Below, piece by piece: positions 1-11,465 of a stretch of DNA of 64,000 nt (positions are counted from its first letter, which is position 1; every line of letters starts with the position of its first letter). A program made the position numbers and the translations under genes. The notes beneath the pieces are model-generated. The model was not told where the DNA came from, did no database searches, and worked only from the letters and a program-made list of their open reading frames with translations. This DNA comes from Sphingomonas paucimobilis NBRC 13935 (lineage in GTDB: Bacteria > Pseudomonadota > Alphaproteobacteria > Sphingomonadales > Sphingomonadaceae), in the NCBI RefSeq assembly GCF_000739895.2, contig NZ_BBJS01000014.1, positions 310,001-374,000 of the forward strand, given 5' to 3'.

Positions 1-827
1 CGGCCGTCGGTGCGCGGACATCGCGGATCGAGATCGGCACCGGCGTGATCGACATGCGCTATGAAAACCCCTTCTACATGGTCGAGGATGCCGGATCGGC
101 CGACCTGATCAGTCGAGGGCGCTTGCAATTGGGTATCAGCCGCGGCTCGCCCGAGCAGGTGATCGAGGGCTGGCGCCATTTCGGCTATGGCCCGGCGGAA
201 GGAGAGACCGACGCCGATCTGGGCCGTCGCCATGCCGAGGTGTTTCTGCACCTGCTCAAGGGCCAGGGCTTCGCCAAGCCGAATCCGCGCCCGATGTTCC
301 CCAACCCGCCCGGCCTATTGCGGCTGGAGCCGCATTCCGACGGTCTGCGCGACCGCATCTGGTGGGGCTCCGCCTCCAACGCCACGGCGATCTGGGCAGC
401 CAAGCAGGGCATGAACCTGCAAAGCTCGACGCTGAAGGCCGATGAAAGCGGCGAGCCCTTCCACGTCCAGCAGGCCAAGCAGATCCGCGCCTATCGCGAG
501 GCCTGGACGGCGGCCGGTCACACACGCCAGCCCCGCGTCTCGGTCTCCCGCTCGATCTTCGCGCTGACCACCGATCAGGATCGCGCCTATTTCGGGCGGG
601 ACGACAGCAGCGACCAGGTCGGCATCATCGACAATATGCGCGCCGTGTTCGGACGCTCCTATGCCGCCGAACCCGACCGGCTGATCGAACAGCTTCGTGC
701 CGATGAAGCCATTGCGGAGGCCGATACGCTGTTGCTCACCGTCCCCAACCAATTGGGCGTGGCCTATAATGCGCATGTGATCGAAAACATCCTGCGCCAT
801 GTCGCGCCGGCCCTTGGCTGGCGCTGA
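1..827 (+). CDS. LLM-class flavin-dependent oxidoreductase (5' partial)
   Basis: Luciferase-like monooxygenase family protein that would use reduced flavin to oxidise an unidentified substrate in the cytoplasm. The frame is open from the window edge. Residues before the first internal GTG (position 45) read ARTSRIEIGTGVIDMRYENP, which is the conserved strand of this family, so the gene starts outside the window. Further family blocks are GRLQLGISRGSPEQ, PMFPNPPGLLRLEPHS, RIWWGSASNATA and LLLTVPNQLGVAYNAHV near the C-terminus. The fold is well supported, the substrate is not. An 8-bp GC hairpin lies just after the stop. Confidence 0.88.
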   Translation, partial: AVGARTSRIEIGTGVIDMRYENPFYMVEDAGSADLISRGRLQLGISRGSPEQVIEGWRHFGYGPAEGETDADLGRRHAEVFLHLLKGQGFAKPNPRPMFPNPPGLLRLEPHSDGLRDRIWWGSASNATAIWAAKQGMNLQSSTLKADESGEPFHVQQAKQIRAYREAWTAAGHTRQPRVSVSRSIFALTTDQDRAYFGRDDSSDQVGIIDNMRAVFGRSYAAEPDRLIEQLRADEAIAEADTLLLTVPNQLGVAYNAHVIENILRHVAPALGWR

Positions 828-840
828 TCCTGACAGGCGT

Positions 841-861
841 GCCCCGGCCGCGTGCCGGGGC
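841..861 (+). terminator. GC-rich hairpin after the oxidoreductase gene
   Basis: Arms GCCCCGGC and GCCGGGGC with a 5-nt loop lie 13 bp after the stop. No T-run follows, so it is either a weak terminator or a 3'-end protecting structure. Only the hairpin itself is seen. Confidence 0.4.
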
Positions 862-925
862 GGCGCATAGACTTGCGCGCGACGGCCCGATGCGGGGTCA
901 TCGATCGATATTATGGGAAAGAAAA

Positions 926-1002
926 TGGCGCGCCCGGAACGATTCGAACGTCCGACCCTCAGATTCGTAGTCTGATGCTCTATCCAGCTGAGCTACGGGC
1001 GC
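926..1002 (-). tRNA. tRNA-Arg (anticodon ACG), copy 1
   Basis: Read on the minus strand, a 77-nt cloverleaf starts GCGCCCGTAGCTCAG and ends in CGGGCGC plus a discriminator G and an encoded CCA. Acceptor arms GCGCCCG/CGGGCGC pair perfectly. The anticodon arm is TCAGA-CTACGAA-TCTGA, giving anticodon ACG (reads CGN Arg codons after A34 deamination). The T-arm is GGACG-TTCGAAT-CGTTC. An identical copy lies 34 bp away at 1037-1113, upstream in transcription order. Confidence 0.96.
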
Positions 1003-1036
1003 GCGGTAGGTCGATGAAGACCTGAATGTGATCCAC

Positions 1037-1113
1037 TGGCGCGCCCGGAACGATTCGAACGTCCGACCCTCAGATTCGTAGTCTGATGCTCTATCCAGCT
1101 GAGCTACGGGCGC
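1037..1113 (-). tRNA. tRNA-Arg (anticodon ACG), copy 2
   Basis: Base-for-base identical to the copy at 926-1002, including the encoded CCA and the ACG anticodon in the loop CTACGAA. Transcribed first of the two on the minus strand. The short spacer (1003-1036) suggests one precursor processed into two tRNAs. It looks like a recent tandem duplication. Confidence 0.96.
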
Positions 1114-1254
1114 GCTGTGGAGGTGGGCTCTTAGAAGTCGTTTCGGATTGTGGCAAGGCCCTTTGCACGGTTATCCACAATTTCTTCGCGCAAGGCACGC
1201 ATTGACCTTTGTGGCATTTTGCCTTCGCGTCTTCCGCGTCTAGGGTGATCCGCA

Positions 1255-1785
1255 ATGATCCATGCTTCCTTCCGCCCCCGCCCGGCCCGGTCCTGGCTGA
1301 TCCTCGGCGCCGCTCTGGCCGTGTCGCTGACCGGCTGTTCCCGCGATACCACCACCTACCCCTCGCTCGCGGTCCGGCCTGCCGAGAAACAGGGTTTCGC
1401 CGAGCCGGAGGTACCACCGGTCGTGCTCAAGCCCGACCCCGCGCTGGATACCACGATCGCGGCGCTGGGCGACCGACTGGATGCGATCGAAGGTGAGTTC
1501 GCCAAGGCCTATGACCAAGCCCGCGCCAGCGCCGGCAAGGCGCATGGCCAGTCGGTGGGCAGCGAGGCGTGGCTGACCGCGCAGACCGAGTTGGCGACGC
1601 TCGACGAAATCCGCGCGCGGACCTCCGCGATCCTCGCCGAGATCGACGACCGCGCCATTGCCCGCGCCGCCGAGTTGCAGCCCGACTATCCCGCGCTGGT
1701 CGCCCTGCGCGCCCGGGCCGCGCAGCTTGTCGAGCGCCAGGGCGGTCAGATCGCCACGCTCTCGGCCAGCCTGCCGAGCGCCTGA
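1255..1785 (+). CDS. Putative lipoprotein of unknown function
   Basis: 176 residues. A basic N-terminus and a hydrophobic stretch (about residues 14-26) end in LTGC, a lipobox with the modified Cys at about residue 28, so it should be lipid-anchored in the envelope. The mature part is Ala/Glu/Arg-rich and predicted helical, with heptad-like stretches from about residue 65 to the end that could form a coiled coil. No enzymatic motif is seen. It converges with the gene at 1791-3995 (5 bp between stops). The start ATG lies about 40 codons before the lipid Cys-adjacent Asp/Thr-rich linker ends, and no better start is present. Confidence 0.72.
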   Translation: MIHASFRPRPARSWLILGAALAVSLTGCSRDTTTYPSLAVRPAEKQGFAEPEVPPVVLKPDPALDTTIAALGDRLDAIEGEFAKAYDQARASAGKAHGQSVGSEAWLTAQTELATLDEIRARTSAILAEIDDRAIARAAELQPDYPALVALRARAAQLVERQGGQIATLSASLPSA

Positions 1786-1790
1786 GCCGC

Positions 1791-3995
1791 TCAGAACCGG
1801 CGTATGAAGGGCAGGACGGTCGAATAATCGTCCGTCCAGGCCCGCAAGCCCGCCGGAGCGGTGACCTTGGTCCAGTCGCCGCCCTGCTCTTCGAGTTTCT
1901 CCAACACGCGCACGTCACGCGACAGGGCAAGCCAGATCGAATTCGTGGCCTGCGCCTCCCGGTCCAAGTCGGAGGGAATATAGGCCATCTTGCGCACCGC
2001 CCAGCCCCCGTCACGCGCCGCCGCCGCCACGATCGGCTCCAGATCGACGAACCGATTGGAAATATGCACGAGCAATAGCCCCTGCGGCGACACTATCCGG
2101 CCATAGGTCTGGAACGCCTCGCGCGTCAGCAGATGCGCAGGCACGGCATCGGACGAAAAGGCATCGAGCGCGAGGATATCCAGCGTGTCGGATGCCTCCT
2201 GCCCCAGGCGGATGCGCGCGTCACCGATACGGATCACTGGTCGCGGCAGGCAATGGCGCAGATAGGTGAACTGACCCGTATCGCGCGCGATGCGAACGAT
2301 GACGGGATCGATCTCGTAGAAGCGCCAAGCTTGGCCGGGACGCGCGTAGCAAGCGAGCGTCCCCGTACCCAGGCCGACAACCCCAATCCGAGCCGCCGGG
2401 CCATAGAGCATAGGCGCCGCACGCATCGCTCGCCCCACGCCGGAGTACGCCGCATAATAGGTTGTCGGGGTCCGTTCACGCCGTTCCGAGCCCCGCAATT
2501 GAATGCCATGGACGGTCGCGCCATGATCCAGTTCGCGATACCCCGCCCCATCACGCACGGTATAGACACCAAAATAACTGCGCATCCGCGCGTCATGCTC
2601 CATCGACAATGATAAGGCCCGATAGCCGCCGAACAGGATGAGTGCACCGGCGAGGAGCAGGGTAAAGCCCAGCCGAGCGCCGATCGTCAGAAAGGCGAGG
2701 AATGCCATAACGAGAAACGCCGTACCCTGCCGCTCTTCGCCGAACCAGTTGGCTGGACCGACAAGCCGCAGGTCGAGCAACAACCCCACCATGATGGCAA
2801 GCGCGACCAGCATCCCACGATGATGTCGCCGCCACATCCGGCGCAGCCCCTCAGTCATGAACTGCTGCGGGATAAGCGCACCCGCCGCCAGGATCAGCAG
2901 CGGATATTCATAGGTCCAGTCGAATAGCACTGGCGCCAACAGCCCAGCGAATACGCCACCCAGCACGCCGCCGACCGCCATCCACAGATAAAAGCCCGTC
3001 AGCCGATCGGCGGCGGGTCGTGCGCGATAAAGTGCGGTATGCAACGCGACCGACACCATGAAGAGCAGCAACAAGGCGATGGCCGCATTGAAATAGGGCC
3101 GCTGCGGATGGCCCTCCATGATGATCCCGCCGAACAGCAAGAGCGTCACGGGTGCGATGCGGGTCAGAGTGTCCGCTACACCCCGGCGCGTTGCAAAGGC
3201 GATGATGAAGCTGAGCAGATACAAACCCAGCGGCAACACCCAGAGAAGCGGCATCGCCACGATATCGGTGGTGATATAGGTCGAGGTTGCCAGCACCAAA
3301 CCCGACGGTACCGCCGAAAGCGCGATCCACAGAGCAATCCGCTTCGGTCCGGGGGCAGGCGATGCAGCCGCCACCAGCGGTTCGCCGCGCGCGACCGCCG
3401 GCAGGCGCGTCGCACAGGCCAGAACGAGCAACGCCAGCAATCCATAGCCCGCCGTCCAAATCAGGCTCTGGGCATGAAGCGCCATGCTCGGCTCGACCAG
3501 CAATGGATAGGCGATCAGTCCGGCAAAACTACCCAGGTTGGAGGCGGCATAGAGCGCATAGGGATTTCGCCCCGGTTCGGCGAGCGCGAACCAGCGTTGA
3601 ATGAGCGGCGCCTGGGCGGAGACGGCAAAGAAAAGTGGCCCGATCGACAGACCTAGTAGCCAGGGCACCCATAGGGCCGGCTCGGCATCGGCGGAAGGCT
3701 GCACCGCGATCAGCCCGATCGGCAACCATAAGGCAGCAAGCAGCAACACGGCCAGATGGATCGCCGCCTGCACGCGCGGTCGCCAGCGTCCCAGAACATG
3801 GGCATAGGCGTATCCACCGAGCAGCAACGCCTGATAGACCAGCATTGCCGAGTTCCAGACGGCAGGCGCGCCGCCTAGGCGCGGTAGCGCCATGCGCGCG
3901 ACCATCGGTTGAACCAGGAACAGCAGGAACGACCCCGTCAGGATCGTCGCGACGAACAACGGACGCGCCAGGCGCGCGGCCAGCGAACCGGACAT
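1791..3995 (-). CDS. Fused membrane / spermidine synthase-like protein
   Basis: 734 residues in two parts. The first about 470 residues are a chain of hydrophobic segments typical of the MFS-like half of fused MFS/spermidine synthases. The rest is a soluble Rossmann domain with a SAM-type glycine loop VVGLGTGTLA (about residue 541) and the aminopropyltransferase-like DAFSSDAVP block (about 611). The C-terminal WTDDYSTVLPF is also typical. Family members are annotated as polyamine synthase-like, but substrate and product are usually unproven, and no speD decarboxylase gene is near. The gene starts 15 bp beyond the hemB stop on the same strand, so hemB is its upstream neighbour. Confidence 0.82.
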   Translation of the reverse strand: MSGSLAARLARPLFVATILTGSFLLFLVQPMVARMALPRLGGAPAVWNSAMLVYQALLLGGYAYAHVLGRWRPRVQAAIHLAVLLLAALWLPIGLIAVQPSADAEPALWVPWLLGLSIGPLFFAVSAQAPLIQRWFALAEPGRNPYALYAASNLGSFAGLIAYPLLVEPSMALHAQSLIWTAGYGLLALLVLACATRLPAVARGEPLVAAASPAPGPKRIALWIALSAVPSGLVLATSTYITTDIVAMPLLWVLPLGLYLLSFIIAFATRRGVADTLTRIAPVTLLLFGGIIMEGHPQRPYFNAAIALLLLFMVSVALHTALYRARPAADRLTGFYLWMAVGGVLGGVFAGLLAPVLFDWTYEYPLLILAAGALIPQQFMTEGLRRMWRRHHRGMLVALAIMVGLLLDLRLVGPANWFGEERQGTAFLVMAFLAFLTIGARLGFTLLLAGALILFGGYRALSLSMEHDARMRSYFGVYTVRDGAGYRELDHGATVHGIQLRGSERRERTPTTYYAAYSGVGRAMRAAPMLYGPAARIGVVGLGTGTLACYARPGQAWRFYEIDPVIVRIARDTGQFTYLRHCLPRPVIRIGDARIRLGQEASDTLDILALDAFSSDAVPAHLLTREAFQTYGRIVSPQGLLLVHISNRFVDLEPIVAAAARDGGWAVRKMAYIPSDLDREAQATNSIWLALSRDVRVLEKLEEQGGDWTKVTAPAGLRAWTDDYSTVLPFIRRF

Positions 3996-4015
3996 GGCGA
4001 ACGTAACGCTTCGGA

Positions 4016-5951
<1,936 letters not shown>

Positions 5952-5961
5952 TCGGCACGGG

Positions 5962-7410
5962 TCAGCCGACCGGCATCGGCTTGTTGGTCGCCTGCCCCTC
6001 CGCCAGCGCCTGTTCCTCGCATTCCTCCTTGCCGGCCGCAGTAGCCATCCGGCCCTTGCGCCAGCCACCATGGCGGTAATAGCCGATCGTCATCAGCATC
6101 GACGCCAGCGAACCGGCCGGAAAGCTCCACCAGATCGCATCCGCCCCCAGGCTCGGCTCCAGCAGATTGGCGAGGCCGAAGCGGACCGGGAACATGGAAA
6201 TGGCCAGGATCACCAGCGGCCCCACGACCGCCCCGTTGGCGCGCACCGTCGCCGCGAGCACCATCGATACGCCGAACAGGATGAAGCTCCATCCGCCGAT
6301 CAGGTTGATCTGGGTCGCGATGGCGATCGCCCCCTGCTCATTGCCCAGAAACAGCCACAGGACATGCCGGTCGAGCAAGGTCACGGCCAGCACCAGCACG
6401 CCGGTCAGCAACAGGTTCATGCGCAGCCCCGCGCGGGTGATCCGATCGACCCGGTCCCATTGCCCCGCCCCGATATTCTGCGCCGCCATCGCGCTGACCG
6501 CCGCGCCCACCGCCATGGCCGGCATCTGGATATAGGTCCAAAGCTGGTTCGCCGCGCCATAGGCCGCCGTGGTCGAGGTGCCGTGGCGGTTGACCAGCCC
6601 CATCATCGCCAGCGCCGAGGTAGAGACGACCAGCATCTGAAGCCCCATCGGAAAGCCCTTGACCACGATGGTCTTCAGCAAGGCCGGGGTCGGGATCAGA
6701 TAGCGCCATTCCGCTCCACGCAGCCGAATGACCAGATCCTTGGCATAGAGATAGGTCACCAACGCCAGGAGCGCGCCGCTATTGGCGATCAGCGTGGCGA
6801 TCGCCGACCCCTCGATCCCCAGCGCCGGGACGGGGCCCAGTCCCAGGATGAAGACAGGGTTCAACACCACGTCGAGCCCCGAGCCCAGCGCCATGAACTT
6901 CAACGGCGTGATCGAATCGCCCACACCTCGCAGCGCCATGGTCAGCAGCACAGAGAGGAAACCCGGCGGCATCGCGACGAAGATCACGCGCAGATAGGCC
7001 AGCGCCAGCGGAAACACCTCCGCCGGGGTTGCCAGGGCGCGCAGGATCGCGGGTGCGGCTAGCCAGCCGACGACCACGGTCACGATCGAGATCACCGCGA
7101 ACAGCCCCAGTGCCGACCCCAGGACTCTGCGCACCGCATCGACATCGCGTCGCCCCATATTCTGGCCGATCAGGATCGTGGCCGCCATGCCGAAGCCGAA
7201 CGTCGCCGCGACGAGCAGGAACATGATGATATTGGCGTTGGTCGTGGCCGCCAGCGCCCGCTCACCCAGAAACTGCCCAATCCAGATCGCGTTGATCGAC
7301 CCGTTCAGCGATTGCAGCACGCTCGATCCCAGCGTCGGCAGTGCGAATAGCAGCAGGGTGCGGCCGATCGGCCCGGCGGTCAGATCGCGGCGTCCGCTTG
7401 GGGGTGTCAC
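5962..7410 (-). CDS. MATE family multidrug/organic cation efflux transporter
   Basis: 482 residues with about 12 hydrophobic segments in two similar halves, starting GRTLLLFALPTLGSSVLQS, the usual MATE N-terminal helix. Exports cationic drugs or metabolites in exchange for H+ or Na+ across the inner membrane. The chosen start is GTG at 7410: a GGAGAG ribosome site lies 9 nt upstream, and the GTG overlaps the stop of the preceding gene as GTGA. A longer frame to 7602 would overlap that gene by 190 bp. Last gene of a three-gene operon with two secreted proteins. The C-terminus is a short hydrophilic tail. Confidence 0.9.
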   Translation of the reverse strand: MTPPSGRRDLTAGPIGRTLLLFALPTLGSSVLQSLNGSINAIWIGQFLGERALAATTNANIIMFLLVAATFGFGMAATILIGQNMGRRDVDAVRRVLGSALGLFAVISIVTVVVGWLAAPAILRALATPAEVFPLALAYLRVIFVAMPPGFLSVLLTMALRGVGDSITPLKFMALGSGLDVVLNPVFILGLGPVPALGIEGSAIATLIANSGALLALVTYLYAKDLVIRLRGAEWRYLIPTPALLKTIVVKGFPMGLQMLVVSTSALAMMGLVNRHGTSTTAAYGAANQLWTYIQMPAMAVGAAVSAMAAQNIGAGQWDRVDRITRAGLRMNLLLTGVLVLAVTLLDRHVLWLFLGNEQGAIAIATQINLIGGWSFILFGVSMVLAATVRANGAVVGPLVILAISMFPVRFGLANLLEPSLGADAIWWSFPAGSLASMLMTIGYYRHGGWRKGRMATAAGKEECEEQALAEGQATNKPMPVG

Positions 7411-7865
7411 GCTTTTTTCTCTCCGGCGAGTATTCCATCTTCGATGAAACGCATCATCGCGGCATATGGGAACCCTAGCGTACGATAGCCCTGCCACGAA
7501 TAGAGACGGCCCAGCTTCATGCCGAGCCGCTCGGCATTGCCCGGAATGTGCTCGGCGATCGGTAGGGCGACGTTGGTGGCCAGTCCGCGACTTGCAATGC
7601 ACACCGGCCTGGTCAGGGAAGAGAACGGCTGGTGGCTGGCGGAATAGCCCGCAATGGCGGCGAACCCGCGCAAGGTCTCGCGCTCTGAAAGCAAAGGCCG
7701 TGTAGTGTCCACAACCGGGCCTGGATCAGGCGGTGCCGTCGCCTGTGCGCCGGCGCTGGATCCCGATGATGCGGCAATGAGCATCGCCAAAGCTTGGACA
7801 AGCCATGCCCTTATTCCAGTCCGCCACTCGAAACGATCCTGAGCCCTTCCGTCGTGCGGCGTCAT
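7407..7865 (-). CDS. Secreted protein of unknown function, short paralog of the next gene
   Basis: 152 residues. After about 20 polar residues, a hydrophobic signal segment (about 21-35) ends near SSAGAQA. The mature part contains TRPVCIASRGL (about 86-95) and AERLGMKLGR (about 111-120), which align with QPVCIGTAGL and VQSLGMRMAP in the 292-residue neighbour, so the two look related. This copy lacks the neighbour's long C-terminal region. The ATG at 7865 overlaps the upstream stop (ATGA) and its own stop overlaps the MATE start (GTGA), so translation is probably coupled. No function is recognised. Confidence 0.68.
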   Translation of the reverse strand: MTPHDGRAQDRFEWRTGIRAWLVQALAMLIAASSGSSAGAQATAPPDPGPVVDTTRPLLSERETLRGFAAIAGYSASHQPFSSLTRPVCIASRGLATNVALPIAEHIPGNAERLGMKLGRLYSWQGYRTLGFPYAAMMRFIEDGILAGEKKA

Positions 7866-8740
7866 TCCGTCGCGGCTTCCTGTTGGATCGTGCGAGCCAT
7901 ATTCGCCACCTGCTGCGATGCCAACGCATGAGGTGGTGACTGATAGAGCCCCTTCAAAAGACCTCGATCGAAATCGGTCAACTCTGCCGGGGGCGCGGCA
8001 TCCTTGTCGAACAGCGTCAGGATACTGGGCATCGCCATATCCGCGACCGGACGCGTCGCCGCCATGCCGCGCATCACGGCGAAATCCGCAATCTGCCCCA
8101 GCGTCTTGTTGAGCAGCGCCTTTTTCTCGATCACCACGACCGAGGCTGCGATATCCTGCCGGATCGGGGTCAACAGGCGGGACGCCGCACCGACTTTCAG
8201 CTCGAGCCAATTGTCTTGCTGGAATGGCTGATCGCCATCACGAGACACGCGGATCGCCGCGTTCCACGCATAAACGGGGCCGGGCGACTTCAGAATGCGG
8301 CTTACCGCCGGGCGCGTCAGGTCGCCGAAAATCTCCGGCGACTGTGTCCGCAGGCGGAGCAATTGCGCCTGGGGATCGTCGGCAAAAAGGACCAGGATAT
8401 TGGGCCGGCAGCCATCCGGCGCCATCCGCATTCCGAGCGACTGGACGGTCGCCATCATCCGCCGCAGGATTTCCTCGCTGGCCGCGACGGGCAGTCCCGC
8501 CGTGCCGATGCAGACCGGCTGGCGAAACCGCATCAACGGCATGTCCGACCGGGGATGACCCGTCACCGCGCCGATCTGTTGCCGGACCTCGGCCTTTTGC
8601 GGGATGGGGCGGGCGGTCACGACGACCGGATCGTCGCCAGTGGCCGCCGCAGTCTGAGGTTCAGCCGTTTGTGCGGAAAGCGGCATGGGCAAGAGAAGCA
8701 TGGCCCCCGATAGCAGGGCCGTCGTCACGCTCTTGTCCAT
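7862..8740 (-). CDS. Secreted protein of unknown function (PVCI/CRPNI family)
   Basis: 292 residues. The signal peptide is about residues 1-24 (hydrophobic ALLSGAMLLLPMPLSAQT, then a polar DDPVVVTARP linker). The mature region has RQPVCIGTAGLP (about 73-84), SLGMRMAPDGCRPNILVLFA (about 101-120) and a long helical C-terminal half. Two Cys, in PVCI and GCRPN, could form a disulfide outside the cytoplasm. The family layout is familiar from sphingomonad genomes but has no function I can name. Start: ATG at 8740 with GGGAGA about 6 nt upstream; a GTG at 8746 is possible. First gene of the operon with the short paralog and the MATE exporter. Confidence 0.72.
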   Translation of the reverse strand: MDKSVTTALLSGAMLLLPMPLSAQTAEPQTAAATGDDPVVVTARPIPQKAEVRQQIGAVTGHPRSDMPLMRFRQPVCIGTAGLPVAASEEILRRMMATVQSLGMRMAPDGCRPNILVLFADDPQAQLLRLRTQSPEIFGDLTRPAVSRILKSPGPVYAWNAAIRVSRDGDQPFQQDNWLELKVGAASRLLTPIRQDIAASVVVIEKKALLNKTLGQIADFAVMRGMAATRPVADMAMPSILTLFDKDAAPPAELTDFDRGLLKGLYQSPPHALASQQVANMARTIQQEAATE

Positions 8741-8769
8741 TGCCACTCTCCCTTGGCAGTCGTCGAATA

Positions 8770-11418
8770 TTACCCCGCCAGCGCGTCCCGTACCGCCTGG
8801 AGCGCCTCGGCGCCCTTGGTGCCGTCAGGGCCACCGCCCTGCGCCATGTCGGGACGGCCGCCGCCGCCCTGCCCGCCCAGCGCGGCCACCGCCTTGCGCA
8901 GCAGGTCGACCGCATTGTGCTTGGCCGTCAGGTCGTCGGTGACGCCGACCGCCACCGAGGCACGACCGTCATTGACCGCGACCATCACGGCGACGCCCGA
9001 GCCGCCCAGACGCTGCTTGGCATCGTCCACCGCGCCGCGCAGCCCCTTGGCCTCGAAGCCGTCGAGAACTTGGCCGATAAAAGCCACGTCACCGATCTGC
9101 TCCGGCCCGGCCGCCGCGCCACCAGCCCCGCCGCCCATGGCGAGCGCCTTCTTGGCCTCGGCCAGTTCACGCTCGAGGCGGCGGCGCTCTTCCACCAGGG
9201 CCGCGATGCGTCCAGGCACCTCATCGGGGGTGGTCTTCAGCGTCGCGGCGGCGGCCTTCAGCATATCGTCGCGGTGCGACAGATAAGCACGCGCACCCTC
9301 ACCGGTCAGCGCCTCAACCCGGCGAACGCCGCTCGACACCGCGCCTTCCGACACGATCTTGAAGACACCGATCTCACCCAGCGCGTTCACATGCGTGCCG
9401 CCGCACAGTTCGAGGCTATAGGTGCCGTCGGCATCTTCGCCCATCGATACGACACGAACCTCATCGCCATATTTCTCGCCGAACAGCGCCATGGCGCCCA
9501 TTTCGATCGCTTCGTCTGGGGTCATCAGGCGTGTGACGACCGGGCCGTTGCCGCGCACCTGTTCGTTCACCTTGGCCTCGACCTCGGCGATATCGTCGGC
9601 GGTCATGCCGACCGGCTGCGAGAAATCGAAACGCAGCCGTTCGGGCGCGACCAGCGAGCCCTTCTGCGCGACGTGCGTGCCCAGACGCTGGCGCAGCGCC
9701 TCGTGCAGCAAATGCGTCGCCGAGTGATTGGCGCGGATCGCGGCGCGGCGGGTGGTGTCGATCGCCAGCTTGACGCTGTCGCCGACCTTGATCCCACCTT
9801 CCTGGATTTCGGCATTATGCACGAACACGCGGCCGAGCTGCTTGGAGGTGTCGGTGACGACCGCCTTCAGCCCGGTATCGCTGGAGATCGTGCCGCTGTC
9901 GCCGACCTGGCCACCGCTCTCGCCATAGAAGGGCGTCTGGTTGACGATGATCGACACGGTATCGCCCGCGCCTGCGCTATCGACCCGCGCACCATCCTTG
10001 ACCAGCGCCAGCACTTCACCCTCGCCGGTGTCGGAGGCATAGCCCAGAAACTCGGTCGAGCCCGTCTCTTCGGCGATGTCGAACCAGACGTCATCCGACG
10101 CCTTCGCGCCCGACCCCTTCCAGGCGGCACGCGCGGCGCGCTTCTGCTCGGCCATGGCGGCATCGAAGCCCGCGCGGTCGACCGACAGGTTCTGCGCGCG
10201 CAGCGCATCTTCCGTCAGGTCGTAGGGGAAACCATATGTGTCGTAGAGCTTGAACGCCGTCTCGCCCGCCAGCGTCGCGCCGGGGGCCATGCCTGCGGTC
10301 GCTTCGTCGAGCAGCTTGAGGCCCTTATCCAGCGTCTGGCGGAAGCGCGTCTCTTCCTGCTTCAAAGTGGCTTCGATCAGCGGCTGAGCGCGGACCAGTT
10401 CGGGATAGGCCGCGCCCATCTCGGCGACCAGCGCCGGGACCAGCCGGTGCATCAACGGCTCCTTGGCGCCCAGCAGATGCGCATGGCGCATCGCGCGGCG
10501 CATGATGCGGCGGAGCACATAGCCGCGCCCTTCATTGGCAGGCAGCACGCCGTCGGCGACTAGGAAACCGGCCGAGCGCAGATGGTCGGCGATGACGCGA
10601 TGCGACGCCTTCTGGCCATCCTCGGCCTTGGTATGGGTCAGTTCGCACGAAGCGGCGATCAGCGCCTTGAACGTGTCCGTGTCGTAATTGTCGTGCACGC
10701 CCTGCAGGACGGCGGCGATCCGCTCCAGCCCCATGCCGGTGTCGATCGACTTCTTGGGCAGTTCGCCGACGATCTCATTGGCTTCCTGCTCGAACTGCAT
10801 GAAGACCAGGTTCCAGATCTCGACGAATCGGTCGCCATCCTCCTCGGGGCTGCCGGGAGGGCCGCCATAGATATGGTCGCCGTGATCGTAGAAGATTTCA
10901 GAGCACGGACCGCATGGCCCATTCTCGCCCATCGCCCAGAAATTGTCCTTGGTCGGGATGCGGATGATCTTGTGATCGGGGAGGCCCGCGATCTTCTTCC
11001 ACAGGTCGAACGCCTCGTCATCGGTGTGATAGACGGTGGCGGTCAGCTTCTCAGCGGGGATACCCCAGACCTTGGTCAGCAGGGTCCAGGCATGGGTGAT
11101 CGCCTGTTCCTTGAAATAATCGCCGAACGAGAAATTGCCCAGCATTTCAAAGAAGGTATGGTGCCGCGCGGTATAGCCGACATTGTCGAGATCGTTGTGC
11201 TTGCCGCCGGCGCGCACGCACTTTTGCGAGCTGGTCGCGGTCGAATAGGGGCGCGTCTCCAGGCCGGTGAACACGTTCTTGAACGGCACCATGCCCGCAT
11301 TCACGAACATCAGCGTCGGGTCGTTCTGCGGCACGAGCGGCGCGGACGGCACGATCTGGTGCCCTTGCGAACCGAAATAGTCGAGAAAGCCGCGGCGGAT
11401 GTCGTTGGTCGAGGTCAT
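8770..11418 (-). CDS. alaS: Alanyl-tRNA synthetase
   Basis: 882 residues. Charges tRNA-Ala and clears mischarged Ser/Gly. It starts [20 protein letters not shown], the standard class II catalytic N-terminus, with [12 protein letters not shown] and [16 protein letters not shown]. The editing domain zinc ligands are in [11 protein letters not shown] and in LCGGTHV (Cys about 672). A helical stretch and a glycine-rich C-terminal domain follow. The open frame extends 137 codons further upstream, but that part lies over the next minus-strand gene and has no family match, so ATG 11418 is chosen. Confidence 0.97.
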   Translation of the reverse strand: MTSTNDIRRGFLDYFGSQGHQIVPSAPLVPQNDPTLMFVNAGMVPFKNVFTGLETRPYSTATSSQKCVRAGGKHNDLDNVGYTARHHTFFEMLGNFSFGDYFKEQAITHAWTLLTKVWGIPAEKLTATVYHTDDEAFDLWKKIAGLPDHKIIRIPTKDNFWAMGENGPCGPCSEIFYDHGDHIYGGPPGSPEEDGDRFVEIWNLVFMQFEQEANEIVGELPKKSIDTGMGLERIAAVLQGVHDNYDTDTFKALIAASCELTHTKAEDGQKASHRVIADHLRSAGFLVADGVLPANEGRGYVLRRIMRRAMRHAHLLGAKEPLMHRLVPALVAEMGAAYPELVRAQPLIEATLKQEETRFRQTLDKGLKLLDEATAGMAPGATLAGETAFKLYDTYGFPYDLTEDALRAQNLSVDRAGFDAAMAEQKRAARAAWKGSGAKASDDVWFDIAEETGSTEFLGYASDTGEGEVLALVKDGARVDSAGAGDTVSIIVNQTPFYGESGGQVGDSGTISSDTGLKAVVTDTSKQLGRVFVHNAEIQEGGIKVGDSVKLAIDTTRRAAIRANHSATHLLHEALRQRLGTHVAQKGSLVAPERLRFDFSQPVGMTADDIAEVEAKVNEQVRGNGPVVTRLMTPDEAIEMGAMALFGEKYGDEVRVVSMGEDADGTYSLELCGGTHVNALGEIGVFKIVSEGAVSSGVRRVEALTGEGARAYLSHRDDMLKAAAATLKTTPDEVPGRIAALVEERRRLERELAEAKKALAMGGGAGGAAAGPEQIGDVAFIGQVLDGFEAKGLRGAVDDAKQRLGGSGVAVMVAVNDGRASVAVGVTDDLTAKHNAVDLLRKAVAALGGQGGGGRPDMAQGGGPDGTKGAEALQAVRDALAG

Positions 11419-11465
11419 GAAACGCGACTTAGGCGAGGTTTCGCGCCCGCTCAAGCGCTCGCGCG

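Noticed and set aside
2471-2490. GTTC repeats resembling a LexA box
   Set aside because: Spacing is 5 bp, not 7, and it lies inside the spermidine-synthase-like gene.
8224-10563. 779-codon plus-strand ORF, antisense to alaS and the PVCI genes
   Set aside because: Shadow of high GC codon use. The amino-acid mix is Arg/Gly/Asp/Ala-rich without motifs, while the opposite strand encodes clear AlaRS.
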